The notes beneath the pieces are model-generated. The model was not told the DNA's origin. It did not search any database and saw only the letters and a list, made by a program, of their open reading frames with translations. Made by a program: the position numbers and the translations under genes. Below are positions 8,078 through 18,664 of a stretch of 19,930 bases of DNA, piece by piece. The DNA is from an uncultured Pseudomonadota bacterium (lineage in GTDB: Bacteria > Pseudomonadota > Gammaproteobacteria > Burkholderiales > SG8-41). Numbering within the stretch: position 1 is the stretch's first letter; each line of letters opens with the position of its first letter. The DNA lies in the NCBI GenBank assembly GCA_946885605.1, contig CAMPGR010000065.1:1-19930 (forward strand), given 5' to 3'.

Positions 8078-8107
8078 AGCGGGACGGGTCACGGCCTGTC
8101 CCGCTTT
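8078..8107 (+). terminator. Strong hairpin in the carA leader (attenuator or dapB terminator)
   Basis: AGCGGGAC (8078-8085) pairs perfectly with GTCCCGCT (8098-8105); the stem continues inward with GGG(T)/(G)CCT through two G-T wobbles to give about 12 bp closed by a 4-nt loop (8090-8093). Only TTT follows before the sequence turns to CC. Its place, 14 bp after the TATAAT, means it would form the very 5' end of the car message. It could end the bamE-dapB transcript, act as a car attenuator, or protect the 5' end. Confidence 0.5.
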
Positions 8108-8140
8108 CCACATCTGCCCCGCAGGATCAAGAGGTTACTT

Positions 8141-9295
8141 GTGACGCACTCACAGCCCGCCGTCCTCGTACTGAGAGATGGCACGGTGTTTCGCGGCCAG
8201 TCGGTCGGGGCGGAGGGCATGGCAGCCGGGGAAGTCGTGTTCAACACGGCGATGACCGGCTACCAGGAGATCCTCACCGATCCTTCCTATTTCCGGCAGA
8301 TCGTCACGCTCACCTATCCCCATGTGGGCAACTACGGGGCGAACCCGGAAGATGTCGAATCGCAGCGCGTATTCGCCGCCGGGCTCGTGATCCGCGACTT
8401 GCCGGTGCTCGCGAGCAACTGGCGAAGCAGCATGAGCCTTTCCGATTACCTCAGGCGCGAGAACGTCGTTGCGATCGCCGGAATCGACACGCGCAAATTG
8501 ACGCGCATGCTGCGCGACAAGGGCGCGCAGGACGGCTGCATCATGGCGGGGCGCGTCGACGAGCAGGCGGCGCACGCGGCAGCGCGCGAATTCCCGGGAC
8601 TCGTGGGAATGGATCTCGCGAAGGTCGCGAGCTGCAAGGAACGTTACGTCTGGGAAGAAGGCACCTGGGTGCTGGGAGCGGGCTACGCCCGCCCCGGTCA
8701 GGCGCGTTACCACGTGGTCGTTTACGATTACGGCATCAAGCGCAATATTCTGCGCAAGCTCGCTTCCCGCCACTGCAGGATTACGGTGGTGCCCGCGGAG
8801 ACGACCGCGCAGGCCGCGCTCGCGCTCGAGCCGGACGGCATATTCCTTTCGAACGGGCCGGGCGATCCGGAGCCGTGCGAGTACGCGATCCGCGCCATCC
8901 GTGAATTTCTGGATGCGGGCATACCCATCTTCGGCATCTGCCTCGGGCATCAACTCCTCGCGCTTGCGAGCGGGGCCAAGACCGTGAAGATGAAATTCGG
9001 CCACCACGGCGCGAACCACCCGGTGCAGGACCTCGATACCGGCCGCGTCATGATCACGAGCCAGAACCACGGCTTCGCGGTAAATACCGAGACGTTGCCC
9101 GCCAACGTGCGCGTGACGCATGTCTCCCTCTTCGACGGCAGCCTGCAGGGGTTCGCGCGCACCGACCGGCCGGCGTTCTGCTTCCAGGGGCATCCCGAGG
9201 GCAGCCCCGGCCCGCACGATGTGGATTACCTATTCGACCGGTTCGTCGCGCTGATGGAGAAGCACGCAACCAAGGCGGCCAGAGCAGCCGCCTGA
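8141..9295 (+). CDS. carA: Carbamoyl phosphate synthase small (glutaminase) subunit
   Basis: Hydrolyses glutamine and channels ammonia to CarB for carbamoyl phosphate synthesis, the shared precursor of arginine and pyrimidines. The 384-residue product has the N-terminal CPSase small-chain domain (about 6-140, including [17 protein letters not shown] at 34-50) and a C-terminal class I glutamine amidotransferase domain with GICLGHQ (265-271), nucleophile Cys267, and [11 protein letters not shown] (350-360) supplying His351 and Glu353. The start is GTG at 8141, supported by AAGAGG at 8129-8134 with a 6-nt spacer. carB follows after 35 bp. The length matches E. coli CarA (382). Confidence 0.98.
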   Translation: MTHSQPAVLVLRDGTVFRGQSVGAEGMAAGEVVFNTAMTGYQEILTDPSYFRQIVTLTYPHVGNYGANPEDVESQRVFAAGLVIRDLPVLASNWRSSMSLSDYLRRENVVAIAGIDTRKLTRMLRDKGAQDGCIMAGRVDEQAAHAAAREFPGLVGMDLAKVASCKERYVWEEGTWVLGAGYARPGQARYHVVVYDYGIKRNILRKLASRHCRITVVPAETTAQAALALEPDGIFLSNGPGDPEPCEYAIRAIREFLDAGIPIFGICLGHQLLALASGAKTVKMKFGHHGANHPVQDLDTGRVMITSQNHGFAVNTETLPANVRVTHVSLFDGSLQGFARTDRPAFCFQGHPEGSPGPHDVDYLFDRFVALMEKHATKAARAAA

Positions 9296-9301
9296 TGACA
9301 A

Positions 9302-9321
9302 GCCGCTCGCCAGAGAGCGGC
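9302..9321 (+). other. Intercistronic hairpin between carA and carB
   Basis: GCCGCTC (9302-9308) and GAGCGGC (9315-9321) form a perfect 7-bp stem with a 6-nt loop in the 35-bp gap. No T run follows, so it is not a terminator. It ends 9 nt before the carB ATG and could limit or shape carB translation initiation. Confidence 0.45.
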
Positions 9322-9330
9322 CGTTGAAGC

Positions 9331-12567
<3,237 letters not shown>

Positions 12568-12572
12568 GTGGA

Positions 12573-13049
12573 ATGGGCAAGATTCCTTTGACCATTGCGG
12601 GCGCGGAGAAGCTGCGCGCCGAGCTGCAGGAGCTGCGCACCGTGCAGCGCCCGGCGATCATCAATGCGATTTCCGAGGCGCGCTCGCACGGCGATCTTTC
12701 GGAGAACGCGGAGTATCACGCGGCCAAGGAACGCCAGAGCTTCATCGAAGGGCGCATCGCCGAGATCGAAGCGAAACTCGCAAACGCGCAGATCATCAAT
12801 CCGGCGCTGCTCGATGCCGACGGTCGCTGCGTCTTCGGCGCGACGGTGGAGCTGGAGGACATCACGAACCGGGAAGTCGTCACCTACCAGATCGTCGGTG
12901 AGGACGAGGCGGACATCAAGCAGGGAAAGATCTCGATCAGCTCGCCGATCGCGCGTGCGCTGATAGGGAAGTATTCGGGCGACGTCGCCGAGGTGGACGC
13001 GCCTGGCGGCACGCGCGAGTACGAAATCCTGGACGTCAAATACATTTAG
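12573..13049 (+). CDS. greA: Transcription elongation factor GreA
   Basis: Enters the secondary channel of RNA polymerase and stimulates cleavage of backtracked RNA, rescuing stalled complexes. The 158-residue product equals E. coli GreA in length. It has the N-terminal antiparallel coiled coil (about 8-75) whose tip carries Asp41 and Glu44 in [15 protein letters not shown] (39-53), the residues that position the catalytic magnesium, and the C-terminal FKBP-like domain (about 80-158). The ATG at 12573 is 5 bp after the carB stop, so it probably shares the car transcript. Its stop codon overlaps the first base of the heptamer-repeat hairpin that separates it from convergent yhbY. Confidence 0.97.
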   Translation: MGKIPLTIAGAEKLRAELQELRTVQRPAIINAISEARSHGDLSENAEYHAAKERQSFIEGRIAEIEAKLANAQIINPALLDADGRCVFGATVELEDITNREVVTYQIVGEDEADIKQGKISISSPIARALIGKYSGDVAEVDAPGGTREYEILDVKYI

Positions 13050-13099
13050 GTGAACGGTAAACGGTGAAGAGAAAGCGGCTTCACCATTCACCATTCGCC
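13049..13099. repeat. Inverted heptamer-repeat hairpin between convergent greA and yhbY
   Basis: Three adjacent heptamers on the plus strand (GGTGAAC 13049-13055, GGTAAAC 13056-13062, GGTGAAG 13063-13069), a 9-nt loop (13070-13078), then three heptamers in inverse orientation (CTTCACC 13079-13085, ATTCACC 13086-13092, ATTCGCC 13093-13099). Folding gives a 7-bp inner helix and two 6-bp outer helices, with C-A mismatches spaced 7 nt apart and one further A-C mismatch and one T-G wobble. No T run follows. It probably works as a bidirectional transcript end or mRNA stabiliser and may belong to a dispersed repeat family; both are inference. Confidence 0.8.
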
Positions 13100-13105
13100 A
13101 GCAAT

Positions 13106-13462
13106 TCACTGCATCTGGTAACTTCGTTTCACGCGCCGCTTTTCCTTTTTCCGGCGCGGCTTGCGCGGGGGGGCGGCGGGCTCCTGTTCCAGCGGGCGCG
13201 GCCGGTATACGACGAGCATTTTGCCGATTCTCTGCACCGGTGCCGCATCGAGCGCGCGGCAGATTTCCTCGATCCAGTCCCTGCGCTGGCCGCGATCTTC
13301 GCCGAGAACCCGGATCTTGACGAGCTCGTGGCTGCGCAGGCTCAAGTCGATCTCATGGAGCACGGCCGGCGTGAGACCCGCTTCTCCGATCATCACCAGC
13401 GGATGCAGGCGGTGCGCGCGGGCCCTGAGCGCCCTGCGCTCCGAGGGAGTTAAGTCGGCCAT
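13106..13462 (-). CDS. yhbY: Ribosome assembly RNA-binding protein YhbY (CRS1-YhbY domain)
   Basis: Small RNA-binding protein associated with pre-50S ribosomal particles. The 118-residue product begins MADLTPSERRALRARAHRLH and contains the CRM/YhbY fold (about 1-88) with the GxxG loop as GEAG (26-29) and the segment SHELVKIRV (44-52). Residues about 89-118 are a basic, Lys/Arg/Pro-rich tail that lengthens it beyond the roughly 97 residues of the E. coli protein. The ATG at 13462 is chosen by homology; the frame runs on upstream across rlmE but that is not coding. No Shine-Dalgarno site is visible; TACACT (13474-13469) ends 6 nt before the ATG, so a leaderless message is possible. rlmE diverges with only 17 bp between start codons. 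Confidence 0.93.
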   Translation of the reverse strand: MADLTPSERRALRARAHRLHPLVMIGEAGLTPAVLHEIDLSLRSHELVKIRVLGEDRGQRRDWIEEICRALDAAPVQRIGKMLVVYRPRPLEQEPAAPPRKPRRKKEKRRVKRSYQMQ

Positions 13463-13479
13463 GTATCGAGTGTAACGCA

Positions 13480-14103
13480 ATGGCGCGGTCGAAAAGCAGC
13501 AGGGCGTGGCTTCGGGAGCACGTGACCGACCCCTATGTGCGCAGGGCGCGCACTGAGGGTTTGCGTTCGCGCGCCGCCTACAAGCTCGAGCAGATCGGGG
13601 CGCGCGACAAGCTGTTCTCCCCGGGGATGACGGTGGTCGATCTCGGCGCGGCGCCCGGCGGATGGTCGCAGGTCGCGGCCTGTGCGGTCGCCCCAGGCGG
13701 TCAGGTGTACGCCCTCGATCTCCTCGAATTCGCGCCCCTCGCTGGCGTAACGCAGCTGCGAGGCGACTTCCGAGAGGAATCCGTCCTCTCGGAACTGGAG
13801 CGGCACCTCGCGGGCCGTCCGGTGGATGTTGTGCTTTCGGACATGGCCCCCAATATGAGCGGTGTGGCGGCCGCGGACCAGGCGCGCATGATGGCGCTTG
13901 CGGAGCTTGCGCTCGACTTTGCTCGCGCGCATCTGAAACCACAGGGTAAGTTGCTGGTCAAATTGTTCCACGGCGCGGGGTTCGAAACATTTCTTAAGGC
14001 AATGCGCGAGCGCTTCGAGCAGGTGGTCGTGCGCAAGCCGGAAGCCTCACGGAGCCGTTCGAGCGAAGTTTACGTGCTGGGGAAGGGTTTGAAGAGACCG
14101 TGA
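13480..14103 (+). CDS. rlmE: 23S rRNA (uridine-2'-O-)-methyltransferase RlmE (FtsJ/RrmJ)
   Basis: SAM-dependent enzyme that methylates the 2'-O of U2552 in the 23S rRNA A-loop at a late stage of 50S assembly. The 207-residue product has the SAM-binding motif VVDLGAAPGGWSQ (52-64) and the full catalytic tetrad Lys35 (RAAYKL), Asp121 (LSDMAPN), Lys161 (LLVKLFHG) and Glu196 (RSSEVYVLG); each is exactly three positions before its E. coli counterpart (38, 124, 164, 199). The ATG at 13480 fits family N-termini; there is no clear Shine-Dalgarno site. It diverges from yhbY by 17 bp and precedes ftsH by 83 bp, the same neighbour order as in E. coli. Confidence 0.97.
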   Translation: MARSKSSRAWLREHVTDPYVRRARTEGLRSRAAYKLEQIGARDKLFSPGMTVVDLGAAPGGWSQVAACAVAPGGQVYALDLLEFAPLAGVTQLRGDFREESVLSELERHLAGRPVDVVLSDMAPNMSGVAAADQARMMALAELALDFARAHLKPQGKLLVKLFHGAGFETFLKAMRERFEQVVVRKPEASRSRSSEVYVLGKGLKRP

Positions 14104-14134
14104 GGGCTTTGCTGCGCTGCAAGCGGAAGTACCT

Positions 14135-14181
14135 TACAATGCAAATCTGCGTCGAAACATGCTTTTGGGCGCGTTAAGGAG
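14135..14181 (+). promoter_or_regulatory. Possible ftsH -10 and strong ribosome-binding site fixing a TTG start
   Basis: TACAAT (14135-14140) in the 83-bp rlmE-ftsH gap is a good -10 hexamer, but no matching -35 is visible at 16-18 bp. AAGGAG (14176-14181) lies 5 nt before the TTG at 14187 and is the best Shine-Dalgarno match in the window; it decides the ftsH start. I saw no sigma-32 promoter here although E. coli rrmJ-ftsH is heat-inducible. Confidence 0.5.
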
Positions 14182-14186
14182 CATTC

Positions 14187-16079
14187 TTGAACAATCTGAT
14201 CAAAAACGTGGCGATCTGGCTCGTGATTGCGCTCGTGCTGATGACGGTATTCAACCAGTTCAGCACCCGCCAGACGACACAGAAGGCGATGGAGTATTCC
14301 CAGTTCATCGACGAGGTGAAGCAGGGCCGCATCGCCAAGGTCACCATCGAAGGCCGTGTGCTGAAGGGCGTCAAGACGAGCGGCGAGCGGTTCACCACCT
14401 ATTCCCCTTCGGATCCGTGGCTCGTCAGCGACCTCCTGAAGAACGGGGTGATCATCGAGGCGAAGCCAGAGGAGGAGCCGTCGCTCCTCATGAACATTTT
14501 CGTTTCGTGGTTCCCGATGCTGCTGCTGATCGGCGTGTGGATATTCTTCATGCGGCAGATGCAGGGCGGCGGGCGCGGCGGCGCGTTTTCGTTCGGCAAG
14601 AGCCGCGCGCGCATGCTTGACGAATCGAACAATACCGTCACATTCGCCGACGTCGCGGGTTGTGAAGAGGCGAAGGAAGAGGTGGCAGAGTTGGTCGAGT
14701 TTCTGCGCGATCCGTCCAAATTTCAGAAGCTAGGTGGGCGCATCCCACGCGGCGTGCTGATGGTCGGTAATCCCGGCACCGGCAAGACGCTGCTCGCGCG
14801 CGCCATCGCCGGCGAGGCAAAGGTGCCGTTCTTCTCGATCTCGGGTTCCGACTTCGTCGAGATGTTCGTCGGCGTCGGTGCGGCGCGCGTGCGCGACATG
14901 TTCGAGCAGGCGAAGAAGCACGCGCCGTGCATCGTGTTCATCGATGAGATCGACGCGGTCGGGCGCCAGCGCGGAGCGGGCCTGGGCGGCGGCAACGACG
15001 AGCGCGAGCAGACGCTGAACCAGCTCCTCGTCGAGATGGACGGTTTCGAGGCGAATATCGGCGTGATCGTGATCGCCGCGACAAACCGTCCCGACGTGCT
15101 CGATCCGGCGTTGCTGCGGCCGGGCCGTTTCGACCGCCAGGTCGTGGTGCCGCTGCCCGACATCCGGGGACGCGAGCAGATTCTCCTAGTTCACATGCGC
15201 AAGGTGCCGGTCGGGCCGGATGTCAAGGCTGACATCATCGCCCGCGGAACGCCCGGATTCTCCGGAGCCGATCTCGCCAATTTGGTGAACGAAGCCGCGC
15301 TCTTCGCCGCGCGCGCGAACAAGCGCCTCGTGGACATGGAGGATTTCGAGCGCGCCAAGGACAAGATCATCATGGGGGCGGAGCGCCGCTCCATCGTGAT
15401 GCCGGAACACGAGCGCCGCAACACGGCGTACCACGAATCGGGTCACGCAGTGGTCGCGAAGTGCCTTACCAAGACCGACCCGGTGCACAAGGTCACGATC
15501 ATCCCGCGCGGGCGAGCGCTCGGCGTGACGATGCAGCTGCCCGAGCAGGACCGCTACAGCATGGATCGCGAGCAGATCCTGCAGAACATCGCGGTGCTTT
15601 TCGGCGGGCGCATTGCCGAAGAGATCTTCATGGCACAGATGACCACGGGCGCGTCGAACGACTTCGAGCGCGCCACCGAAATGGCGCGCAACATGGTCAC
15701 CCGCTGGGGCATGAGCGACAACCTCGGCCCGATGGTCTACGGCGAGAACGAGGGCGAAGTGTTCCTCGGCCGCTCCATCACGACGCACAAGAACGTGTCG
15801 GAATCGACCATGCAGAAGGTGGACACCGAGATCCGCCGCATCATCGACGAGCAGTATGCGCTGGCTCGCCGGTTGATCGAGGAGCACCGCGACAAGGTCG
15901 AGATCATGGCGAAGGCGTTGCTCGAGTGGGAGACGATCGACGCCGAGCAGATCAACGACATCATGGACGGGCGGCCGCCGCGGCCGCCGAAGCCGGCACA
16001 GGCGCCGGCTCCGCAGCCGACGCCCAAGGACAACACGCCGAGCGCTGCGCCCACCACGACGCCTGCGCGCGAAGCGTAA
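14187..16079 (+). CDS. ftsH: ATP-dependent zinc metalloprotease FtsH
   Basis: Hexameric inner-membrane AAA+ protease that degrades misfolded membrane proteins and short-lived regulators such as sigma-32 and LpxC in relatives. The 630-residue product has TM1 (about 7-23), a periplasmic domain (about 24-100), TM2 (about 101-122), a glycine-rich linker, then AAA motifs: Walker A GNPGTGKT (194-201), Walker B FIDE (251-254), the second region of homology around [19 protein letters not shown] (298-316), and the zinc site HESGH (416-420). The start is TTG at 14187, backed by AAGGAG. The C-terminus (about 595-630) is a Pro/Ala/Thr-rich tail. Walker A has Asn at its second position where Pro or Ser is more usual; the invariant GTGKT is intact. 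Confidence 0.98.
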   Translation: MNNLIKNVAIWLVIALVLMTVFNQFSTRQTTQKAMEYSQFIDEVKQGRIAKVTIEGRVLKGVKTSGERFTTYSPSDPWLVSDLLKNGVIIEAKPEEEPSLLMNIFVSWFPMLLLIGVWIFFMRQMQGGGRGGAFSFGKSRARMLDESNNTVTFADVAGCEEAKEEVAELVEFLRDPSKFQKLGGRIPRGVLMVGNPGTGKTLLARAIAGEAKVPFFSISGSDFVEMFVGVGAARVRDMFEQAKKHAPCIVFIDEIDAVGRQRGAGLGGGNDEREQTLNQLLVEMDGFEANIGVIVIAATNRPDVLDPALLRPGRFDRQVVVPLPDIRGREQILLVHMRKVPVGPDVKADIIARGTPGFSGADLANLVNEAALFAARANKRLVDMEDFERAKDKIIMGAERRSIVMPEHERRNTAYHESGHAVVAKCLTKTDPVHKVTIIPRGRALGVTMQLPEQDRYSMDREQILQNIAVLFGGRIAEEIFMAQMTTGASNDFERATEMARNMVTRWGMSDNLGPMVYGENEGEVFLGRSITTHKNVSESTMQKVDTEIRRIIDEQYALARRLIEEHRDKVEIMAKALLEWETIDAEQINDIMDGRPPRPPKPAQAPAPQPTPKDNTPSAAPTTTPAREA

Positions 16080-16085
16080 ACAGGG

Positions 16086-16103
16086 CGGGCCGGAGACGGC
16101 CCG
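16086..16103 (+). other. GC-rich hairpin just after ftsH
   Basis: CGGGCC (16086-16091) pairs with GGCCCG (16098-16103) around a 6-nt loop, 7 bp after the ftsH stop. It lies directly upstream of the T-tailed terminator at 16119 and may stabilise the ftsH 3' end. Confidence 0.45.
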
Positions 16104-16118
16104 GCTCGACCAGAACAG

Positions 16119-16153
16119 AACGCGAAACGGTAAACTGTTTCGCGTTTTTGTTT
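16119..16153 (+). terminator. Rho-independent terminator between ftsH and folP
   Basis: AACGCGAAAC (16119-16128) and GTTTCGCGTT (16137-16146) form a perfect 10-bp stem, extendable by G-T and G-C pairs to a 4-nt loop, followed by TTTTTGTTT. This is the clearest intrinsic terminator in the window. It lies only 15-19 bp before the folP start, and no promoter is visible between them, so folP probably depends on read-through. Confidence 0.85.
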
Positions 16154-16167
16154 GCTAGTGCGTGGTC

Positions 16168-16998
16168 ATGACAGTCCTTCGCTGCGGCCCTCACGTGCTG
16201 TCCCTTGAGCGTCCGCTCGTCATGGGGATAGTGAACGTCACGCCCGATTCCTTCTCGGACGGCGGCCGCTACTCGGTGCTGCCCGCCGCGGTCGCGCATG
16301 GGCGGCGGCTCCTCGAGGAGGGCGCCGACATTCTCGACATTGGAGGCGAATCCACGCGCCCCGGCGCGCCGCCCGTGCCGATTGACGAGGAGCGCCGCCG
16401 CGTGCTCCCCGTGATCGGGGCGCTCGCCGGCTGCGGCGCGCCGATCTCGATCGATACGCAGAAGCCCGAGTTGATGAAGGAGGGAATCGCGGCCGGAGCG
16501 AGCATCGTGAACGACGTGAATGCTTTGCTTGCGCCGGGCGCCGTTGAAGCGGTCGCCCCGACGTTGGCGGCAGTCTGCCTGATGCATAAGAAGGGCGATC
16601 CGCGCACCATGCAGCAGGACCCGCACTACACCGATGTCGTCGCTGAAGTCCGCGACTTCCTCGCGGCGCGTGCCGATACGGTGGAACGGGCCGGCATTGC
16701 GCGGGAGCGCATCGTGATCGATCCGGGTTTCGGGTTTGGAAAGACCGCCGAGCACAATCTCACGCTGCTGCGCCACCTCGGCGCGATTGCGGCGTTGGGC
16801 GTGCCGGTTCTCGCAGGCCTTTCCCGCAAGTCGACTTTGGGAAAGATCACGGGGCGCGGCACCGATGAGCGTGTTTACGCCGGTGTGGCCGCCGCCCTCA
16901 TCGCCGTGCAAAACGGCGCGCGCATCGTGCGCGTCCACGACGTCGCGGCCACGCGCGACGCGCTTGCCGTGTTGCAGGCCGTTCAAGACGCTGAATGA
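16168..16998 (+). CDS. folP: Dihydropteroate synthase
   Basis: Condenses p-aminobenzoate with hydroxymethyl-dihydropterin diphosphate to make dihydropteroate in folate synthesis; the sulfonamide target. The 276-residue product is a TIM barrel with the class signatures MGIVNVTPDSFSDGG (19-33), ADILDIGGESTRPGA (53-67), ISIDTQKP (93-100), IVNDVNAL (113-120), IDPGFGFGKT (184-193) and GLSRKSTLG (217-225). The segment LMHKKGDPRTMQ (138-149) replaces the more usual HMQG/HMKG with HKKG. The ATG at 16168 is chosen over an in-frame GTG at 16162 (two residues longer); neither has a strong ribosome-binding site. glmM follows after 171 bp. Length is close to E. coli (282). Confidence 0.95.
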   Translation: MTVLRCGPHVLSLERPLVMGIVNVTPDSFSDGGRYSVLPAAVAHGRRLLEEGADILDIGGESTRPGAPPVPIDEERRRVLPVIGALAGCGAPISIDTQKPELMKEGIAAGASIVNDVNALLAPGAVEAVAPTLAAVCLMHKKGDPRTMQQDPHYTDVVAEVRDFLAARADTVERAGIARERIVIDPGFGFGKTAEHNLTLLRHLGAIAALGVPVLAGLSRKSTLGKITGRGTDERVYAGVAAALIAVQNGARIVRVHDVAATRDALAVLQAVQDAE

Positions 16999-17031
16999 AC
17001 CGCCAAGGCCAGGCCCGCCCGGACCAAGCGC

Positions 17032-17051
17032 GAAAAGGTCCCGGACTTTTC
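17032..17051. terminator. Possible weak bidirectional terminator after folP
   Basis: GAAAAG (17032-17037) pairs with CTTTTC (17046-17051); the inner bases add two more pairs past one bulge, leaving a 3-nt loop. The A-run and T-run lie within the stem itself and there is no longer T tract. It lies 33 bp after the folP stop. Weak. Confidence 0.3.
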
Positions 17052-17052
17052 A

Positions 17053-17126
17053 TAGAATAGGGCCGGATAGCTTACGTTCGCCTTTAAGGAACGTAAACGT
17101 CCGGCCAAGCCGGCACGGTTTAATAT
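17053..17126 (+). promoter_or_regulatory. glmM upstream region with long hairpin, competing fold and candidate -10 elements
   Basis: A compound inverted repeat: outer arms GGCCGGA (17061-17067) and TCCGGCC (17100-17106), inner arms TTACGTTC (17072-17079) and GAACGTAA (17089-17096), joined by a 4x3 internal loop and closed by a 9-nt loop. The 3' outer arm can instead pair locally, CCGGC (17101-17105) with GCCGG (17109-17113), so two exclusive folds exist. Candidate -10 hexamers are TAGAAT (17053-17058) and TTTAAT/TAATAT (17119-17126); neither has a convincing -35. Confidence 0.45.
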
Positions 17127-17169
17127 TCGCCTTGCGTTCGGGCGTCTTGACGGTGCAAAAAGAAAGCGT

Positions 17170-18516
17170 ATGAAAAGAAAATATTTCGGCACGGACGGCG
17201 TGCGCGGCAAAGTGGGCATCGCGCCGATCACGCCTGATTTCGTCATGCATTTGGGCTATGCGGCCGGCAAAGTGCTGGCCGCGCGCAATCCCGGCTCGGA
17301 GCGCCCGGGCGTGCTGATCGGCAAGGACACTCGGGTCTCGGGCTACATGCTCGAGTCCGCGCTCGAAGCGGGTTTGTCGGCCGCCGGCATCGATGTGCTC
17401 CTCGTCGGGCCGATGCCCACTCCTGCGGTAGCCTATCTCACCCGAGCGCTTCGCCTCACGGCAGGCGTCGTCATCAGCGCCTCGCACAATCCGTACGAAG
17501 ACAACGGCATCAAGTTCTTTTCCGGCGCCGGCACGAAGCTGCCCGATGAGACCGAGAATGCCATCGAGAAGGAGCTCGCGCAGCCGCTCGCGTGCCTTTC
17601 TTCGTCGGGCCTCGGCAAAGCGCGAAGGATCGACGATGCCGCGGGGCGCTACATCGAATTCTGCAAGAGCACCTTTCCCAATCACCTCGACCTGCGCGGC
17701 ATGCGCATCGTGCTCGACTGCGCGCATGGCGCCGCCTACCATATCGCGCCCCACGTTTTCCACGAACTGGGCGCCGACGTGATCACTATCGGCACGGAGC
17801 CCGACGGCTTCAACATCAACGAGGGCGTGGGAACTACCCATCCGCGGGCGCTTCAGCAGGCGGTCAAGCGCAACAAGGCGGACCTCGGCATCGCGCTCGA
17901 CGGCGATGGCGACCGCCTGCTCATGGCGGACGGCGAAGGCGTGATCCACGACGGAGACGAGCTCATCTACGTAATCGCTCGCCATCAGCGCGAGCGCGGC
18001 GAGCTGAAGGGCGGCATCGTCGGCACGCAGATGACCAACCTCGGCCTCGAGCATGCCCTCGATGCGCTGGGGATCGAGTTTGTGCGCGCGCGCGTCGGTG
18101 ACCGCTACATCCTCGAGATGCTCCATGAGCGCGGCTGGCGGCTCGGGGGCGAAAACTCGGGGCACATCGTGTGCCTCGAGCGACATACCACCGGTGACGG
18201 CATCATATCCGCGCTGCAGGTGCTACGTGCGCTGAGGGAGAGCGCAACGCCGCTCGCCCAGTCGGTTGCCGACGTGAAGCTCTACCCGCAGGTACTGATC
18301 AACGTAAAACTGACGAAGCGCTTTGATTTCAGGAACCATCGCGCCGTGAAGGAAGTCGTCGCGCAGGCCGAGAAGGATCTCGGCGCGGCCGGACGCGTGC
18401 TGCTTCGCGAATCGGGCACCGAGCCCGTGATACGGGTAATGGTGGAAGGGAGGCACCATTCGCGCGTGAAATCGCTCGCGCAGAGCATCGCGGACGCCGT
18501 GCGTGCAGCGGTTTGA
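17170..18516 (+). CDS. glmM: Phosphoglucosamine mutase
   Basis: Interconverts glucosamine-6-phosphate and glucosamine-1-phosphate on the way to UDP-GlcNAc for peptidoglycan and lipopolysaccharide. The 448-residue product has the alpha-D-phosphohexomutase motifs: FGTDGVRG (6-13), the active-site loop [16 protein letters not shown] (102-117) with the phosphorylated Ser105, the metal-binding DGDGDR (244-249), GENSGH for sugar binding, and the C-terminal phosphate-binding [15 protein letters not shown]. The ATG at 17170 is preceded by AAAGAAAG, a modest ribosome-binding site. The folP-glmM order is conserved with E. coli. A 16-bp palindrome begins two bases after the stop and an intrinsic terminator lies 31 bp downstream, ending the rlmE-to-glmM group. 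Confidence 0.98.
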   Translation: MKRKYFGTDGVRGKVGIAPITPDFVMHLGYAAGKVLAARNPGSERPGVLIGKDTRVSGYMLESALEAGLSAAGIDVLLVGPMPTPAVAYLTRALRLTAGVVISASHNPYEDNGIKFFSGAGTKLPDETENAIEKELAQPLACLSSSGLGKARRIDDAAGRYIEFCKSTFPNHLDLRGMRIVLDCAHGAAYHIAPHVFHELGADVITIGTEPDGFNINEGVGTTHPRALQQAVKRNKADLGIALDGDGDRLLMADGEGVIHDGDELIYVIARHQRERGELKGGIVGTQMTNLGLEHALDALGIEFVRARVGDRYILEMLHERGWRLGGENSGHIVCLERHTTGDGIISALQVLRALRESATPLAQSVADVKLYPQVLINVKLTKRFDFRNHRAVKEVVAQAEKDLGAAGRVLLRESGTEPVIRVMVEGRHHSRVKSLAQSIADAVRAAV

Positions 18517-18517
18517 T

Positions 18518-18533
18518 CGAGCGCGCGCGCTCG
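18518..18533. repeat. Perfect GC-alternating palindrome after the glmM stop
   Basis: CGAGCGCGCGCGCTCG is a perfect 16-bp palindrome with a (GC)5 core, starting two bases after glmM. It resembles the 21-base GC palindrome upstream of hrcA. It might form a compact hairpin or Z-DNA; no function can be assigned. Confidence 0.7.
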
Positions 18534-18546
18534 CTTGCTTCTAACT

Positions 18547-18582
18547 GCCTGCCGCGCGTCCAAACGCAGGCGTTTTTTATTT
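18547..18582 (+). terminator. Rho-independent terminator of glmM
   Basis: GCCTGC (18547-18552) pairs with GCAGGC (18566-18571) around a 13-nt loop (an alternative inner stem GCGT/ACGC is possible), followed by GTTTTTTATTT. The T6 run and position 31 bp after the stop make this a credible terminator separating glmM from the tpiA promoter. Confidence 0.75.
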
Positions 18583-18612
18583 AGGATCAACGCGCTCTTC
18601 TCTGTAATCGCG

Positions 18613-18641
18613 TTGACCCTGTTTGCCATCGGCTGTAAAAT
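18613..18641 (+). promoter_or_regulatory. Sigma-70 promoter of tpiA
   Basis: TTGACC (18613-18618), exact 17-bp spacer, TAAAAT (18636-18641): five of six matches in each hexamer, the best sigma-70 promoter in the window. Transcription would start near 18648, giving a leader of about 17 nt. The -10 is one arm of a dyad, TAAAAT and ATTTTA (18648-18653) with a 6-bp centre, which could serve as an operator or be chance. Confidence 0.75.
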
Positions 18642-18664
18642 TCGACGATTTTACTGGGTCGGTG

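Noticed and set aside
13463..13942. In-frame upstream extension of yhbY across rlmE
   Set aside because: The region encodes RlmE on the other strand with a full catalytic tetrad; YhbY homology starts at 13462.
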